From Batkoa obscura (Eukaryota > Entomophthoromycota > Entomophthoromycetes > Entomophthorales > Batkoaceae): DNA of 55,747 nt. The position numbers and the translations under genes are program-made. Under the pieces are notes generated by a model that was not told the origin of the DNA, made no database searches, and saw only the letters and a program-made list of their open reading frames with translations. Shown piece by piece: positions 14,524 to 27,213 of this stretch; the stretch's first letter is position 1, and each line of letters begins with the position of its first letter. The stretch lies in NCBI GenBank assembly GCA_030770535.1, contig JASVEC010000108.1, positions 1 to 55,747 on the forward strand. Reading direction: 5' to 3'.

Positions 14524-15104
14524 ATTTAATGACTTTACAACCCAAAAGATTTACTAATATTATTTTCAAATTATCTAGCATGAAGTTTGAGTTAGAAAAT
14601 CTATTGAAAATCTAATTTGATTAATCTTTTATAAATGTTTTTTTTATTAATTGAGGAAGATCCACTGCAAGTAAGAATAAAATGCTATAAATATATGCTA
14701 AAAAATAAAGATTTCTAAATAATTGGTTTGAATCAAAAAAACTGCAAAAAGTGGTAAAAACAATTTCAAAAATAGCAACTATTCTTTTTTACCTTTTTTT
14801 ATTCAATTAAAAAATCAAGATTGTTTAAACGTTGAGTTTTTTTGACAATATTAATAGCATTTGATTAACTTTTGCTTAAAATTGTTAATGACTTATTTTC
14901 AATATTGGAATCATTATAAATTAATGATAATTTTGCATAATAATAATTATTGTTGCACTTTTGAAAAAGTTTAAAATACTAAGATTAATCATTTGCAAAC
15001 AAAAAAGTTTATTTAAAGCTACTTTTATTTTTAAATTTAAGTTACCAATATTTTATTTTATTTGTTTTATTTATTTGTTTTATGTTTTGTACATATATAA
15101 TTTA

Positions 15105-15435
15105 TGAAATTTGGTACTTAATGGTTGGAGTCGAAAGCAGTTCTTGTTTGGTTAACTATACTGCAAGTCAAAAAATCTTAGTTTATGTGACTAAGATAGA
15201 CTTGAATTATGAAGAATAGTACGTAATATACTACAGACTACGTAAGACAAGTAGGATAGATAATACTACTGTAAAATCTATGTAAAATAGTATCACAAAG
15301 ATTTAATGGCTTTATTAAAGGTACAATATCAAGGAATAATTCAGTTAAAAAGCCTCGAGCTACTATGCTCTAAGATCTCTTTTATACCCCAACAAGTATG
15401 GATATCAAAATGAGAGGATAATCTTCTTTGCAATA
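15105..15435 (+). repeat. Dispersed repeat, copy 1 (relative of 38478-38812)
   Basis: About 330 bases alignable along their whole length to a second copy at 38478-38812, for example AAATTCAAGTCTATC-like blocks, TAATACTACTGTAAAATCTA and TCTCTTTTATAC. Divergence is substantial, so it is old. Partial open frames exist but I recognise no protein family. Confidence 0.7.
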
Positions 15436-15453
15436 AAGTTCAAAATTTTAAAT

Positions 15454-15551
15454 GGGGATGTATTTTTGTGTTTAAGTTTTACTAACAATTTTTCCGTCCA
15501 AATAGGGCTTAAAAAAATAGAAAAAGTAATGAAACCAAAAAAAACATCCCC
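15454..15551 (+). mobile_element. MITE copy B (98 bp), TSD AAAT
   Basis: Starts GGGGATGTATTTTTGTGTTT and ends AAACATCCCC. It is flanked by AAAT at 15450-15453 and 15552-15555. It sits about 20 bases after the end of the dispersed repeat. Confidence 0.9.
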
Positions 15552-15691
15552 AAATTATAAAGATTATTTTAATTTTTAATATTTTATTATTATATCAATA
15601 TTTTGATTATTTGTAAACTAGTCAGATCTCAGCTTAAATAACTTAATATCTAAATTATTATAATAAATATTATAAGCTTAATAGTATTTAA

Positions 15692-15780
15692 TTTTATTAC
15701 TTTTCCATTTTTTAAGCGTTATTTGAGTGGAAATAATGGGGATGCGTTTTTATGTTTAAGGATTTTACTAATAATTTTAA
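15692..15780. repeat. Two partial MITE halves, rearranged
   Basis: A right-half fragment in inverted orientation (TTTATTACTTTTCCATTTTT to about 15732) is followed at 15738 by a left half GGGGATGCGTTTTTATGTTT that stops near ATAATTTT. Neither is complete. It looks like one copy broken and rejoined, or two truncated copies. Confidence 0.55.
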
Positions 15781-18389
15781 TAAAGCTGTTAAGAAAAACA
15801 TTTCAGGTTAAACCTCTATAAAATTAAAATTAAAACATAAATTCAAAATAAACAAATAAATAAAATATAAAATAATAATTATAAAAAATAATAAGGAATA
15901 CTTACAATCAGGTAATATTGAATGAGTTTAAAAGCCTAGTAAAATTAAATTACTAAGCTTAGTAATTGTTTTATTTAAAAGTTTACATGTTAAAATAATA
16001 GCATTAAACAGATTAGTATACGATTAAGATCAAACAAACTATTTTAAACATCTAATAAAAACTTTATGTAATAAGAAATAAATTCTTATTGCTATTCTTA
16101 ATAAATAACTAATAAAATATTAGATCATTCATAAATTTCAAAGAATAATATATCACATTGAATATCACATACTACTTCATTTAATCCTTATCAAGTGATC
16201 GAAGCTTAGTCAAAGTAGAACAAAGTCATAAAGTTTTAAAATTGGTGATAATTCTTGATAGTAAACGAATGAAAAATAAACTGTAAATATAAATATTATA
16301 AACTAATTGTTTACTTTTAGGCTTTATTCTTAGCTATTTATTTGTTATAAAACGTCAGTAAATTAGGTTGATTTCAGTATGAATTAATTAACGATGTAAT
16401 CGTCTTGGCATTTTTAAGAATTTAGTCCATTCAAACATTATCTCTAATAAATCTGCTCAAATTTTCCACTTCAGGATTTCTAAATTTTGTACATTGTTTT
16501 GAAAAGCGTAAGTTCTAACGGTTGATAATTGGAAACAAAAACAATGAAATACTAGAAGTTTTGCGTTTTATTAAATGTTTGCTTGCAAATGATTAATCTC
16601 GGTATTTTAAACTTTCTCAAAAGATGTATTGAGTTTTATTTCTGATCAAAATTTTCAGGTTTTAATAAAAAATTGATAGAATATATTTACCAGTTCCTTG
16701 ACTACGATCCAAGATGGCATAATTAAAAACAATATTATTCCCTCCCTTTATTAAGAAATTATCTACTATTTATGTTAATTTTCGAAAAGTCATAAAGTTT
16801 AATAAAATAAGTTTTATTTTTTTTACAAAATCTTACATCAACTTTACCCGGCTCTAAGTTAAAATAAGAACCTTATTATCTCAATATAATATAATAAAAA
16901 AGCTTTGATTATAGAAGAACTGATATTAATTCTTATTAAAGTAAAACATGGAAACTTTAACTTGATTTGCTTTTAGAACAATGAAGATACTTTTTTAATC
17001 ATTCAATAGAAGCGATCATCCGACTATTTTTCATTTCTACTTAAATAAATAGCATAATGTTTATATCATAGAATTTATAAGAAAGTAAATAAAATAATGC
17101 TTATATCATAAAAGTTGAATAAGAAATAAAACATTTGTTACTTTTATATATCAAAAAAGAATTAGTCTTCATCTTCTTATCATTTCGATCATAATCTAGT
17201 TAATTTTATTTTCCACTTGTTTTATCAAAGTAATAAAAAAGTAATAAAAAGTAACAAAAAAGTAATAACCTTAGTAACCACTAAAAAGTCATGATCTTAA
17301 AATTTAATTACTTTTTTAATCGTTTAATTAAACAGTTATAAATGTAGCTCGGATGTTTTAGCCCTGTTTTATTCTCTCAGCTTACGATTTATTTGGTATA
17401 GTTCCCGATACTTGAGAATAAAGTTTTGTTTAAATATGGTTTATTTGACCGTCCGATTAAGTTGGAACTTTTAGTTTAAAAATTATGGTGCATTAAAGTT
17501 TTAATCCAAATTCGCAGACTGTTTCTATGAATTTTTTCATAATTATAATTCATTCTGGTCACTTACAATATTGTTTCTGTATGAGCTGGGTAACTGTTAA
17601 TGCTTACTTTTGATTATGAGGCTTTTAAAAAATTCAAGTTGGGCTCAATCATAATATTTTTATTGAGTTTTAATTGAAAAAATTACTGCTATTTTTTATT
17701 ACTTAGGAGTTGGTCTATTGTATTTTAGAATTCTAGTCAACTTATAACTTAAATTGCATAAATCTAATTCAGATTCTGGATTTAATGCAGAAGAAAAAGT
17801 GGTTTTCAGTCAAATATTTCTAATGGAAACTGGAGTACATAGTAATTTATTTCTGCTTAGTAATGGCATTTAAACAATAAAGTTTTTTAATCTAAACTTT
17901 AATTTCATTATATATTAATAATTTATAGTCGATTTTATTTTTTAAGATTCATCTTTTTACTTTTACTTTTTACTTTTTATTTTTTACTTTTTTTTTACTT
18001 TTTTTTACTTTTTACTTTTCTAGATTGAATAGAGAAATTTGAATAGAGAAATAACTTACTTTTGTTATAGCTATTTTTTGAGTAATTAAAAGAGTAAATT
18101 AGTTGAAATTAAAGTAATTCGATCAATAGAATTAATATAGCTACTTGCATTTGATCATTTAATTTACTATTTATTTATACTTATTAAAGAATACTCTTTA
18201 CATGTTCAAACTTAAATTAAATATAAGATAATATTACAGAATACTAAAGAATAAATATATTAAATTCAAATAACAAACATTTACAACTCATTATTATGAA
18301 ATCATTGACCAGTATAATATCGTTGATATCTTAAAAGCTAATTTAATCAAAATAGAATAAATATATACAAAAGTAATATATAAACATAT

Positions 18390-18488
18390 GGGGATGTTTT
18401 TTTTGGTTTCATTACCTTTTCTATCTTTTGAGCGCTATTTAAGCGAAAAGATTTCTAATAAAATTCTTAAATACAAAAATACACCCCC
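18390..18488 (-). mobile_element. MITE copy D (99 bp), TSD ATAT
   Basis: Inverted orientation: starts GGGGATGTTTTTTTTGGTTT and ends AATACACCCCC. ATAT lies on each side (18386-18389 and 18489-18492). The internal AGCGCTATTT core is intact. Confidence 0.9.
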
Positions 18489-19682
18489 ATATCACAAAAT
18501 TCAAAGCTCGCTATAACTATGAATGGCAACCAACTTAAACAAGAATTGTTTATTAAGTTTCTATAGAAACACAATAAAAAGTTCTTCAGCTATTTATTCT
18601 ATTATTCGATCATTCAATTATAATAGTTTTCAACTGTTAGTTTTGGGGATGGAGATAATTTTACTTATTCATAAATGACTAACAATAAATAATTAAAAGA
18701 TTTGTAACTTGACCAATAAGAAGAATTTAATTACAAGTATAATCTCATGTAACTACTACTACACCCATATTGATTTTAAATTCATGTCTTTAATTCAGCC
18801 AAGTAGCCTTATTTGAACTAATTAAATTCGTTTATCAAAAGCTCCGTTATGTTATAAAATTTCAAATTTACACTTGTATAGTATCCGAAAACAGACTGAT
18901 CTGTTCAAACCATTTAATAAATATTTGTAAATTTATAAAACAAGCTGTGATCACATGTAATTAAATTTAAGGGCCATCAACTTGAATAAATTATCACTAG
19001 ATTTTTGACTTCTTGTTTTGGCTATGAGCCGAAGTACTTCCTATTCCAAGTTGACTTGTTAAATTGCTAATAAGTGCCACATTAAACTAATCAAATAAGT
19101 TGAAGAGAAAAAAAGATATTGTAATATTGATTGGTTTTTATTTACAATGAGCCAACCATAATCGTTAAAATAATCTTTATTTCAATTAAACTTGGATTTA
19201 CAATCGTAATACTTTGGAGAAGAAAGTGAAATCATGGAGTTCATAAAATGGATGGTAACTTGAGAGCGATGGGGAAACTATTAGCACTACCATATTAGTA
19301 TAAATAAAAATTTCATCGATTGCCATATAAAAAAGAGAATAAACTAAATTAAGTATACATTATTATTTTGATAAAGAATTTTTAAAGTGAAGTTTAGAAA
19401 TTGATTAATTGAAAAGTATATAAGCAGATCAAATCACCATTTAAATTTTGTTAGTTTAATCAATATTTCATTATTAAACTTCTATGATTATTTAATTTCT
19501 CAACTATTATTCTTCATAGTTTTTTATTTGTACTTTTAGTCAATCTTGTTTATTAAAGCTATCTGCTTTATCCATTTTATTTCTAGTTAATGACAACAGG
19601 CTTATATCTATAAAATAAATAGTCTTATTATTCTTATTATATCCTCTATCACTTAATCAAATTACCAATAATCAATAGCAAT

Positions 19683-21110
19683 ATGCAAACTGATCACACC
19701 ACTTTAACAACTCCTAATCAACATTATAAAAATCCAATGTGGAACCAAACAAAACAAAATAACAGTCCTATATCATCTGATGATAATACTCGTTTATTAC
19801 ATTCCAGTAGTGTCTTACCAAAACTATCTGCTGTGCAGTGGGAGGATGAAGATACTTATTGTTACCAAGTAGAAGCAAATAATATGACTGTGGCAAGGAG
19901 GAAAGATAATGCCATGATTAATGGTACCAAGCTTTTAAACGTTGTAGGGATGACTCGCGGTAAACGAGATGGTATTTTAAAGGCAGAAAAGGGAAGACAT
20001 GTAATCAAATCTGGTAGTATGGTTTTAAAAGGGGTATGGATTCCACTTGAAAGAGCTCAAGAAATGGCCAAAGTTTTTAAAATTGATGAGCTTCTTTATC
20101 CACTATTTGAAACTGATATTGAAAAGTTTTACTATGATCCTATGTTATCCTTCCAAGCCCACTCAATTGACATTGAAATATCATCTCAAGGTTTAAATAA
20201 AATGCTTGAGTATCAACGAGAAACTTTTGAGCGTATAGTTGACTCTAAAGATCAATTAGTTTATGAACGTATAGTCGACCCCAAAGATCCACTAAACGAC
20301 TATAAGACAACGAGTCATATAAAACAAGGTGAATATGAATTAAATCAGGCTGTGCCTGAACGTAATTCACCAAGGAGCATGAGTTATGATCTTAAAACAC
20401 AAAACTTAACACTTATGTCACAGTCTTATACGACAATTCCAATGACTCAATCCTATACACCAGTTTCCATGTCTCAACAATCATATACATCAAGTCCAAT
20501 GTCTCAACAACCATATGTACCAAATTCTTTGCCTTGGGAACCATATAAATCGACTTCTATGCCTCAACCTTCTGTAACACAAGGTTATAGAGAAAATACA
20601 GGTCCCGCTCGTCGTCGTAGGAGAGCTCCAACAAATTTACCACCAATATCGAAACCAGTTGAATTTCATCAAAGCCCTACAGCTCCTTTACAATCTCCAG
20701 CTAGTTATAGTGAAGCTCTCGAGTATGAATATGGAATGTATCCTTCCCAAGCTATTTCTATGGGAGTACCATTTCCAACAGTTCCTTATGCTGGTAGTAT
20801 ATGTGACACAAGTTTAAATAATCCAATTACTCAATCCTTTTATGGCGAACAAATACCAGTTTACTCTTCAACTGTTGAACAACAGTATCAAGTTAGCCCA
20901 GGCTATTCTCATCCAAGTGAATATCCAAAAAATCATTACCGCCAATTTAATCAATTTCCAAACAGTTGTGAAATACCCTATAGCTATCAAAATTATACCA
21001 ATGGAGCAGGCGGAGGGGATTATTGCGAATACCCAATGACTCGAAGCACCCCAGTATCTTCTAACGCTCAAGTTGGCTATCCTGAACTTAAGTTTAAACA
21101 TTATGGTTAA
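19683..21110 (+). CDS. APSES-domain transcription factor, StuA-like
   Basis: Single exon, 475 residues. The DNA-binding APSES domain spans about residues 52-150: [49 protein letters not shown] and [16 protein letters not shown], very close to StuA/Asm1/Phd1. These bHLH-like proteins control hyphal development, sporulation and dimorphism. The rest is low-complexity: a proline, serine and glutamine-rich repeat of the form [10 protein letters not shown] over about residues 245-300, a basic nuclear-localisation candidate [13 protein letters not shown] near residue 310, and a tyrosine-rich tail. An adjacent ERIVDSKD / ERIVDPKD duplication follows the domain. No ankyrin repeats are seen, so it is StuA-like rather than Swi6/Mbp1-like. 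The long spacer upstream suggests complex regulation. Confidence 0.93.
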   Translation: MQTDHTTLTTPNQHYKNPMWNQTKQNNSPISSDDNTRLLHSSSVLPKLSAVQWEDEDTYCYQVEANNMTVARRKDNAMINGTKLLNVVGMTRGKRDGILKAEKGRHVIKSGSMVLKGVWIPLERAQEMAKVFKIDELLYPLFETDIEKFYYDPMLSFQAHSIDIEISSQGLNKMLEYQRETFERIVDSKDQLVYERIVDPKDPLNDYKTTSHIKQGEYELNQAVPERNSPRSMSYDLKTQNLTLMSQSYTTIPMTQSYTPVSMSQQSYTSSPMSQQPYVPNSLPWEPYKSTSMPQPSVTQGYRENTGPARRRRRAPTNLPPISKPVEFHQSPTAPLQSPASYSEALEYEYGMYPSQAISMGVPFPTVPYAGSICDTSLNNPITQSFYGEQIPVYSSTVEQQYQVSPGYSHPSEYPKNHYRQFNQFPNSCEIPYSYQNYTNGAGGGDYCEYPMTRSTPVSSNAQVGYPELKFKHYG

Positions 21111-22532
21111 TCTATTTAATAATTTCAATATTTTTTAAAAATATTTTTTGAGTTTTGAATAATTGAAAAGTAAAAGTCATTTAATTAATATTTGATAGCT
21201 TTTTTTTGAACAATGATTTTACATAATTAAAACAATCGTATCTAGTTTAGTTTATGCCTTATTTTTTAGATTAATATATAAATATACATGATATTTAGTA
21301 TAAGCTTTATGAGTTAATAACTTAGAAGATACACTTTAAAATTGTTAAATAGATTAAAGATCAAAGAATTGGCATAATGTGTTATTTTTACATTAACCAG
21401 GCATTTTATGAAGGAACAGAATAAAAATTCAACCTGGAAACTTTAGAATAAATGCCCAGTTTAAGTCATTTTCAAATTTAATTGAAAATTATTATTTTCT
21501 AATCTTTATGATTTATTTGGGCAGTATTAGCACTTATTTGTCAAATATACGAAGCTAGTTAGAGTTGATTTGAGATGATAATAGAATTAAGAATAATCTC
21601 TTTTATGATTTTTCTGTTCCTATTTTAGGGATAATTCCGCTTATAATCCTTATTATTTTTATAAAAATTTAATATTTGATTCATATTTGATTCATTTTAT
21701 TTTTCACTTATGTTCTGAAATAAGTTACTCCTTCCTTTTAATTTATTTAAAATAGATTATGTTATCTTTTTCATTTTCAAAATGATTGTACAACTTCTAA
21801 GCTATAATAATACTAATATAATATTTATAATCTTACACAATATATACTGTTTCCAAATTAAGAGAAATTCGAAAATTCATCAGTATTAGGAAATAATATA
21901 AAGCACAGCAAAATTGAAGAAAAATACAAGGGGTTGTAACACATTTATTGAATGATATAATTAACTAAATCACAAATATGAAATGGCAAATGTACTTATA
22001 ATGTTCTATAATTAAAAAGTGGCTTTAAGAATCGTTAAGTTTTATAAATAATTTTCTAATAAAGATCAATGCAATATTAGAAACTTTTGATAGTACTACT
22101 TTAAAATGTAGTCACTTATTTTAGTACACAAAAAGTCAAATAGCATTACTGTAAATAGTACTAGTAAAATGATAATTTTGAGAAGTTATTAGTACAACTT
22201 TTGAAGATAAACTGTTATTCATAATAATTAAAAACAAGTGTTATTTTGTAATAAAATGGCGATTCCCTTATAAAGATTATATTATAAAAAGATGATTGTG
22301 AGGGAACTAAGAATGTTGATAGAAAATAAATAGCAAAATGTAACTTCAATTGCATATTACAGTGCTCAATAAAGGGAAAGCAGGAAATCTAAGCATAAAT
22401 TTTAGCGAGATTTTGTTCCTAAATAATTTTGGGGCAGTTATTCAATATAATAAATCGATTGTTATAATAATTAAAATAAATATTATTCTATCAATTAAAT
22501 AATTATTGAGAGTACAAATGAGTATCTAAATA
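21111..22532. other. Convergent spacer between StuA-like gene and PARP
   Basis: About 1.4 kb of AT-rich DNA between two 3' ends. No coding signal, MITE or RNA gene recognised. Confidence 0.5.
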
Positions 22533-24721
22533 TCAATGTTTATTATAATCAAATTTAATTTTAATAAGATACCTATTATATGATAATTAATTTAAGTAGA
22601 TAAAACTAAATAAAACTTACTTCATTTTAATTTGGCTAGTATTATAGACGATATACTCATTATGGGATATAAGGTTTTCATCGTTTGAGAGGATAGGTTT
22701 GCCTTTTGGCACTATTGTATTGTTTTCAAGTATATAATCTTCCTTTGGATCTGGATGTAGTCGTCCTAATCCTTTTGTACAATGCTTATTGTTTCTTTTG
22801 GCATTTTCTGCAGCATTACAATTCGGACTTTTTAATTTTAATTCATCTCCTAGTGCGACTTCACATAGCAGCATTAATGCTTCATTATTTGATAAAAAAG
22901 AGCAACAATAGCCAGCACTCTACATGAATTTAAGAAATATTCTAAAAATTAGTTAAAGGGATTTACCTTTGATACAATATCTGCAAAATATACTCCTTTA
23001 CCAAACGCATATCCTGAAGCTGGAGCTTCAGGGGGAGCAATTCTAAGTCCTTGAGATAAAATTCCAACAAAATTACTCATCCTAGACCCATGCCATAATA
23101 ATTTCCTATTGTGTAAAGACTCGAATTCTTTAAAGTTTTCATTTTCTCCACTACGAACTAATTCAAAAGCATCTTCAACCTAAAAATATTAATAACCTAC
23201 TTAATAATTGAAAACAATTTACATTCAGATCATAATAGCCATAGTAGCTATTATGATGAGTGTTTTTGACATACTCTTTAATAAGCTCAAATTCCTTTCC
23301 TTTCTTATCAAGTGGTTTAATGTTATTGTTTAATGCATTATATTTTGAATCAATTGGGTTAACATTTGAATCGATTTCATCAACCTTTTTTATTAAACTA
23401 TTAGCTATTTGAATTTCAGCTAACGATTCTACTAACTCAAGCTTGTTTTTTAATAGTTCTTTTGTTGCAATAATAGGTGGTCTCCTCATACCATAGGCAT
23501 GGGGTATAATTGTATAAAATAAAGAACTTAGTTCTTCAAGTTTACTATGCCTAGGAAAATAAAGTTATTGATAGATTTTTTTTGATTTCAAATTATTTAC
23601 CTATTCAATGAACTTGCTAATTCTTCAGCAATATCTTTCAGAACTTGCATACTTTTCTTTATATGATCTTTAGTTAACTTTCCAAGAGGCATTTTTTTAG
23701 TATCATAAGAAAATTGAGACATTGAGTCATTCATCATTTTAACGTCAAATATGTTTTTGACTAAACTATATACCCTTGGATCTAATTTTGATTCAGCAAT
23801 TGGTTTACTGACTAGATTACCATTTTTTGATTTCACAACCCCACTCGCGTCTTTATCGCTCTCATCATCGTCTTCATAATCTCTTTCCATTATAAAATAC
23901 TTTCCAGTTACATGAGAATAGGGAAGAGATTGCCATTCGTTGCCGCTTTTTGCAAAGAATTTAGAGGTAAATTTGCCAAGTGCTTTATCAAAATTTTGAT
24001 TGAATTTATCTAAAGAAGATTGTCCATTTACACCAACTCTGCCCCATCTAGTCCAAACATAATAGTTGTTTTTGGTATCAACAAGGAGTTGTAGAATAAA
24101 GAATTTGTTATTGTTGTGCCCAAGGTTGGTTTGGTTCAGCATGACATCAAATAGTATATTATCATCTAAATATACTGAAACTTGGGATTGAATAGAACAA
24201 AGTTCATCTACAGCCTTGAATAAAGTTAGAAATTTTAAACCCGCCTATATATATATTACCTTTTTTGCAGTATTTTGATCGAGTATAGTAACCTTATTGA
24301 TCTTTGATACCTTGTCGTCATCTTCAGCATCGCTTAATGCTCTTTTGATTGAATTTACTGTGTCATCAGATAATATTAAATACTCATCATTTGCAATAAT
24401 TTTATCCTCGTCAATACACTTCTCAATAAAATCCAAACCAACAATAGAAGTATCTTTCCACCCCATTGCTTGCTTTAGCTTCTTGGGTGGGTCTTTCTTA
24501 TCTTCCTCAGTTGCAACAATATAATTTAACTATAAAAATATTAATACTTCAACATATCGAACTATTACTATATGTACCTTTTTCAAGTAACGGGCCAAAA
24601 CATTACCACCTAAGTTTTGTATCTTCTCTGTCATCTGTGATTTATCGCCTTCAAGAGCATTTTGAGTGAAGAGAAAGTTTTTCCCTTCAAATAAAAGGTC
24701 GTTTGAGTTTGTTTTATTCAT
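22533..24721 (-). CDS. Poly(ADP-ribose) polymerase, BRCT-WGR-PRD-catalytic
   Basis: Seven exons (24721-24578, 24529-24260, 24214-23601, 23550-23223, 23179-22967, 22919-22621, 22572-22533) join in phase to 635 residues. Order: BRCT domain (residues about 5-105, [28 protein letters not shown]); WGR domain (about 160-260, [28 protein letters not shown]); helical regulatory domain ([23 protein letters not shown]); catalytic domain. The H-Y-E residues are present: [26 protein letters not shown] and [19 protein letters not shown]. This predicts a polymer-forming enzyme that senses DNA breaks in the nucleus, as in filamentous fungal PrpA. No zinc fingers are present, as expected for the fungal type. 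The small last exon is supported by its perfect fit to the conserved C-terminal strand. Confidence 0.95.
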
Positions 24722-25210
24722 GCTTTAGCTTCAAATGTTTTTATAAATATTTTTGATTTTTGAACTGGTGTTTTCTTTCCTTTTTATAATGCTTCCAAAC
24801 GCGCTATTAAATTTATTTTTAATATTATTTATCATATTATATAGTTGAAATTTTAACTTATTAAAAGCAATGTTACTCAGAATAACTGCTGCGTAAAACT
24901 CCATTTTTTCTATTTAATAGCTTTGGAAAGGTTATTGGACAATTTAACTAAAATTACTAATGTTGATAGGCATTGAAATTAGACTAAACACTAGTTTATT
25001 GGTTTAAATTTTGAAGAAACTTAAGTTCATTAAGCGCAGTATTAACTCGGATATGTTGGAATTCATTTGCTACTATAGCTGCGCTCAAATTTTCTATAAT
25101 GACTTAAACAAATAATTTAAATAGATATTGTTAAAATATAAACATTGAGTACATTAATTATCATTTAAACACAAAAAATCTCTTTATAAGGTTCTGGTTA
25201 TAAAGTATAT

Positions 25211-25309
25211 GCGGATATATCTTTATGTTTAAGAACTTTACTAACAAATTTTCCGCTCAAATAGCGCTTAAAAGATAGAAAAAGTAATGAAGCCAAAGAA
25301 AACACCCTC
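25211..25309 (+). mobile_element. MITE copy E (99 bp), TSD ATAT
   Basis: Starts GCGGATATATCTTTATGTTT and ends AACACCCTC, with the core CGCTCAAATAGCGCTTAAAA. ATAT at 25207-25210 and 25310-25313. Confidence 0.88.
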
Positions 25310-25590
25310 ATATGTTAGTTAGCTAATAATCAATTAACTAAATCAACTGTTAATATTTGACATTTTCACATTCTATAAAAGTAAGGTTAAAATGTTTAAA
25401 TACCTAGTTAACGTGGAAATTTTAGAAAATATAAAAATTTTAAATGTAATTTATAACCACTGTTTGGTAGCTTTAAACTAATAAAAAGTCGGCCCTTTTC
25501 CAAAGCCTTACCCTTGAATTATGACTAATATCGTGTGAGCTTTTTAACTATAGATATAAAATCACCATTCTAATATTAGTTTTAGTATAT

Positions 25591-25689
25591 GAGGATGGGT
25601 TTTTTTGCTTAATAATTTTACTAACAACCTTTCAACTTAAGTAGGGTTTAAAAGATAGAAAAAGTGATGAAGACAAAGAAAACATCCTC
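25591..25689 (+). mobile_element. MITE copy F (99 bp), TSD ATAT
   Basis: Starts GAGGATGGGTTTTTTTGCTT and ends AACATCCTC. ATAT at 25587-25590 and 25690-25693. The core is more diverged than in copy E. Confidence 0.87.
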
Positions 25690-26295
25690 ATATCATCAAA
25701 GATTTTAAGAGATACTATGGATAAACTTATTGCTATTGCCTTTTCAATCATATTATTGTCTGAATTTATAAAACAGCTAATATATATAGCAAAGTTTTCT
25801 GAACTCTGATAACAGTTGGAAGCGTAGTATTTACTTGATCGTATCAAATATTAATTCTATCATGGTTCAGGAACAATAGTAAGGTTTAACTCAAGAAAGA
25901 AATTTTCCTACAGTTATTATTGAATATTTGATAAATTCATTTTGTATTAAAATATACAACCAATCGATAATTGAAAATAGGAAACCTCTAAACTATTAAA
26001 ATAAAAGTAAATCTATTTATATAAATATCCTTTTATACTATAGAAAATAAGTAGGTAAAATCTTGAAGAAGTTTAGAAAGATTTGATTATGCTTTTTATA
26101 GAAAGATTTTCTCAATTAACTAAACATATTGACAAAACACTGAAACGAAAAAATATTCTAAAATTATTGCGCCAACTAGTGCAGAAGTTGAAGCAAAATG
26201 CAAGTAGATAGAAATTTGCATAAAGAATTCAACCCATAATAAAAGATCTGGGATTATAATTTTCATTAGCACAAAACAACAGTAAATATTTTATA

Positions 26296-26655
26296 ATGGG
26301 AATTAGAGGATTAATTTGGAATATATTGCCAAGAGGAATAGTAGCTAGACAAAATGGTCCAACGATAGCAGCTACATCAAACTATTTAGGGAGAGAAGTT
26401 AGTGTCAGTAGCGCTTGGATTCCAGTAGCAGAAAGAGTTGGACAATGGCTTGATGATCTTAAAGAAAGCATTTTAAAAGCAGTACCAAAAAAGAAGACAT
26501 CCTATGCTAAAAAAAGAATGAGAGCGGCTGGTAAAGGACTCAAAAATTTGAAAAATATTACTAGTTGTTATTCTTGCGGTCAACCTAAATTGATGCATCA
26601 GCTTTGCCCAAATTGTTATAAAGATTTCCGCGGAAGGCTCCGTGGATCAAAGTAA
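26296..26655 (+). CDS. MRPL32: Mitochondrial large-subunit ribosomal protein bL32m
   Basis: Single exon, 119 residues. The mature core begins at AVPKKKTSYAKKRMRAAGKG, the hallmark of bL32, after a leader of about 65 residues. This matches bL32m, which is made with a presequence cut off by the m-AAA protease after import. A zinc-binding site follows: CYSCGQP then CPNC (four cysteines in two C-x2-C pairs). The N-terminal leader is less basic than many mitochondrial presequences but contains several arginines and few acids in its first 20 residues. Role: assembly of the mitochondrial ribosome near the peptidyl-transferase centre. Confidence 0.92.
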   Translation: MGIRGLIWNILPRGIVARQNGPTIAATSNYLGREVSVSSAWIPVAERVGQWLDDLKESILKAVPKKKTSYAKKRMRAAGKGLKNLKNITSCYSCGQPKLMHQLCPNCYKDFRGRLRGSK

Positions 26656-27213
26656 ATTTTTTACAATTCAAGATTTTTAAACTAATCCTTTACATATAGT
26701 AACCAAACTAATGTAGAAGCTTAAAGCCGTAATATTAACGCATTAAAGTTGAATAGAAATTAAAATGATATTTTTTGTTTGAATGCCATTTTAAAAAGTA
26801 ATTTTTTATTTAATTTTTATAGGATATTATTTGCTTGATGTTATGAGCTTTCTAAATTTACAGATATTGATCTTTTGATATAAAACATTCAATTACATAA
26901 TATCGACATGATTTATTTTTCTATTAAAAATTAAACTATATATTACAGGATTAACAAATGTATAACATTCTCTTGCTTAATAATCGACAGTTGAATATAC
27001 AAATACTCTTTTTGTTTCAATATTTTGACCACTTATTATGCAATATAAAGCAATAATTACTAGTTAAATATTGGGACAAAAAGGCATTCATATATATATT
27101 ATTATATGATATGATTTTATATTAGTTCAAGCTATTTTTATGTAATGAAAAAGTTTTGATACGTTTATGATTTATTATTTTATAGATTACTCTATATCTA
27201 GATAATTTTCTAA
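26656..27213. other. Convergent spacer
   Basis: About 560 bases between the 3' ends of bL32m and the ASCH-like gene; AT-rich, nothing recognised. Confidence 0.5.

Larger units (their letters stand above)
14958..16623. repeat. Pair of 46-bp inverted repeats 1.6 kb apart
   Basis: Arm 14958-15003 contains AGTTTAAAATACTAAGATTA and arm 16578-16623 is its reverse complement with about four differences. Similarity stops sharply beyond the arms. They enclose the dispersed repeat at 15105 and MITE copies B and C. They could be ends of an old non-autonomous element; no enclosed gene and no target duplication is visible. Confidence 0.6.
14045..19682. other. 5.6-kb spacer upstream of the StuA-like gene
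   Basis: No gene is supported here. It holds three MITE copies and one broken copy, a repeat shared with 38.5 kb, a 46-base inverted repeat pair and a homopolymer-rich TTTTTACTTTTTAC tract around 17950-18020. The size fits a long regulatory region for the APSES gene, which is common for such factors in fungi, but no operator can be named. Confidence 0.5.
24722..26295. other. Divergent spacer with two MITEs
   Basis: Upstream of both PARP and the bL32m gene. Apart from MITE copies E and F nothing is recognised. Open frames near 25632-25847 are part of copy F and its flank. Confidence 0.5.

Noticed and set aside
14427-14615. 62-codon open frame
   Set aside because: Its first half is MITE copy A; a similar frame appears from other copies.
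20842-21128. Open frames on both strands over the end of the StuA-like gene
   Set aside because: Shadows of the tyrosine- and proline-rich coding sequence.
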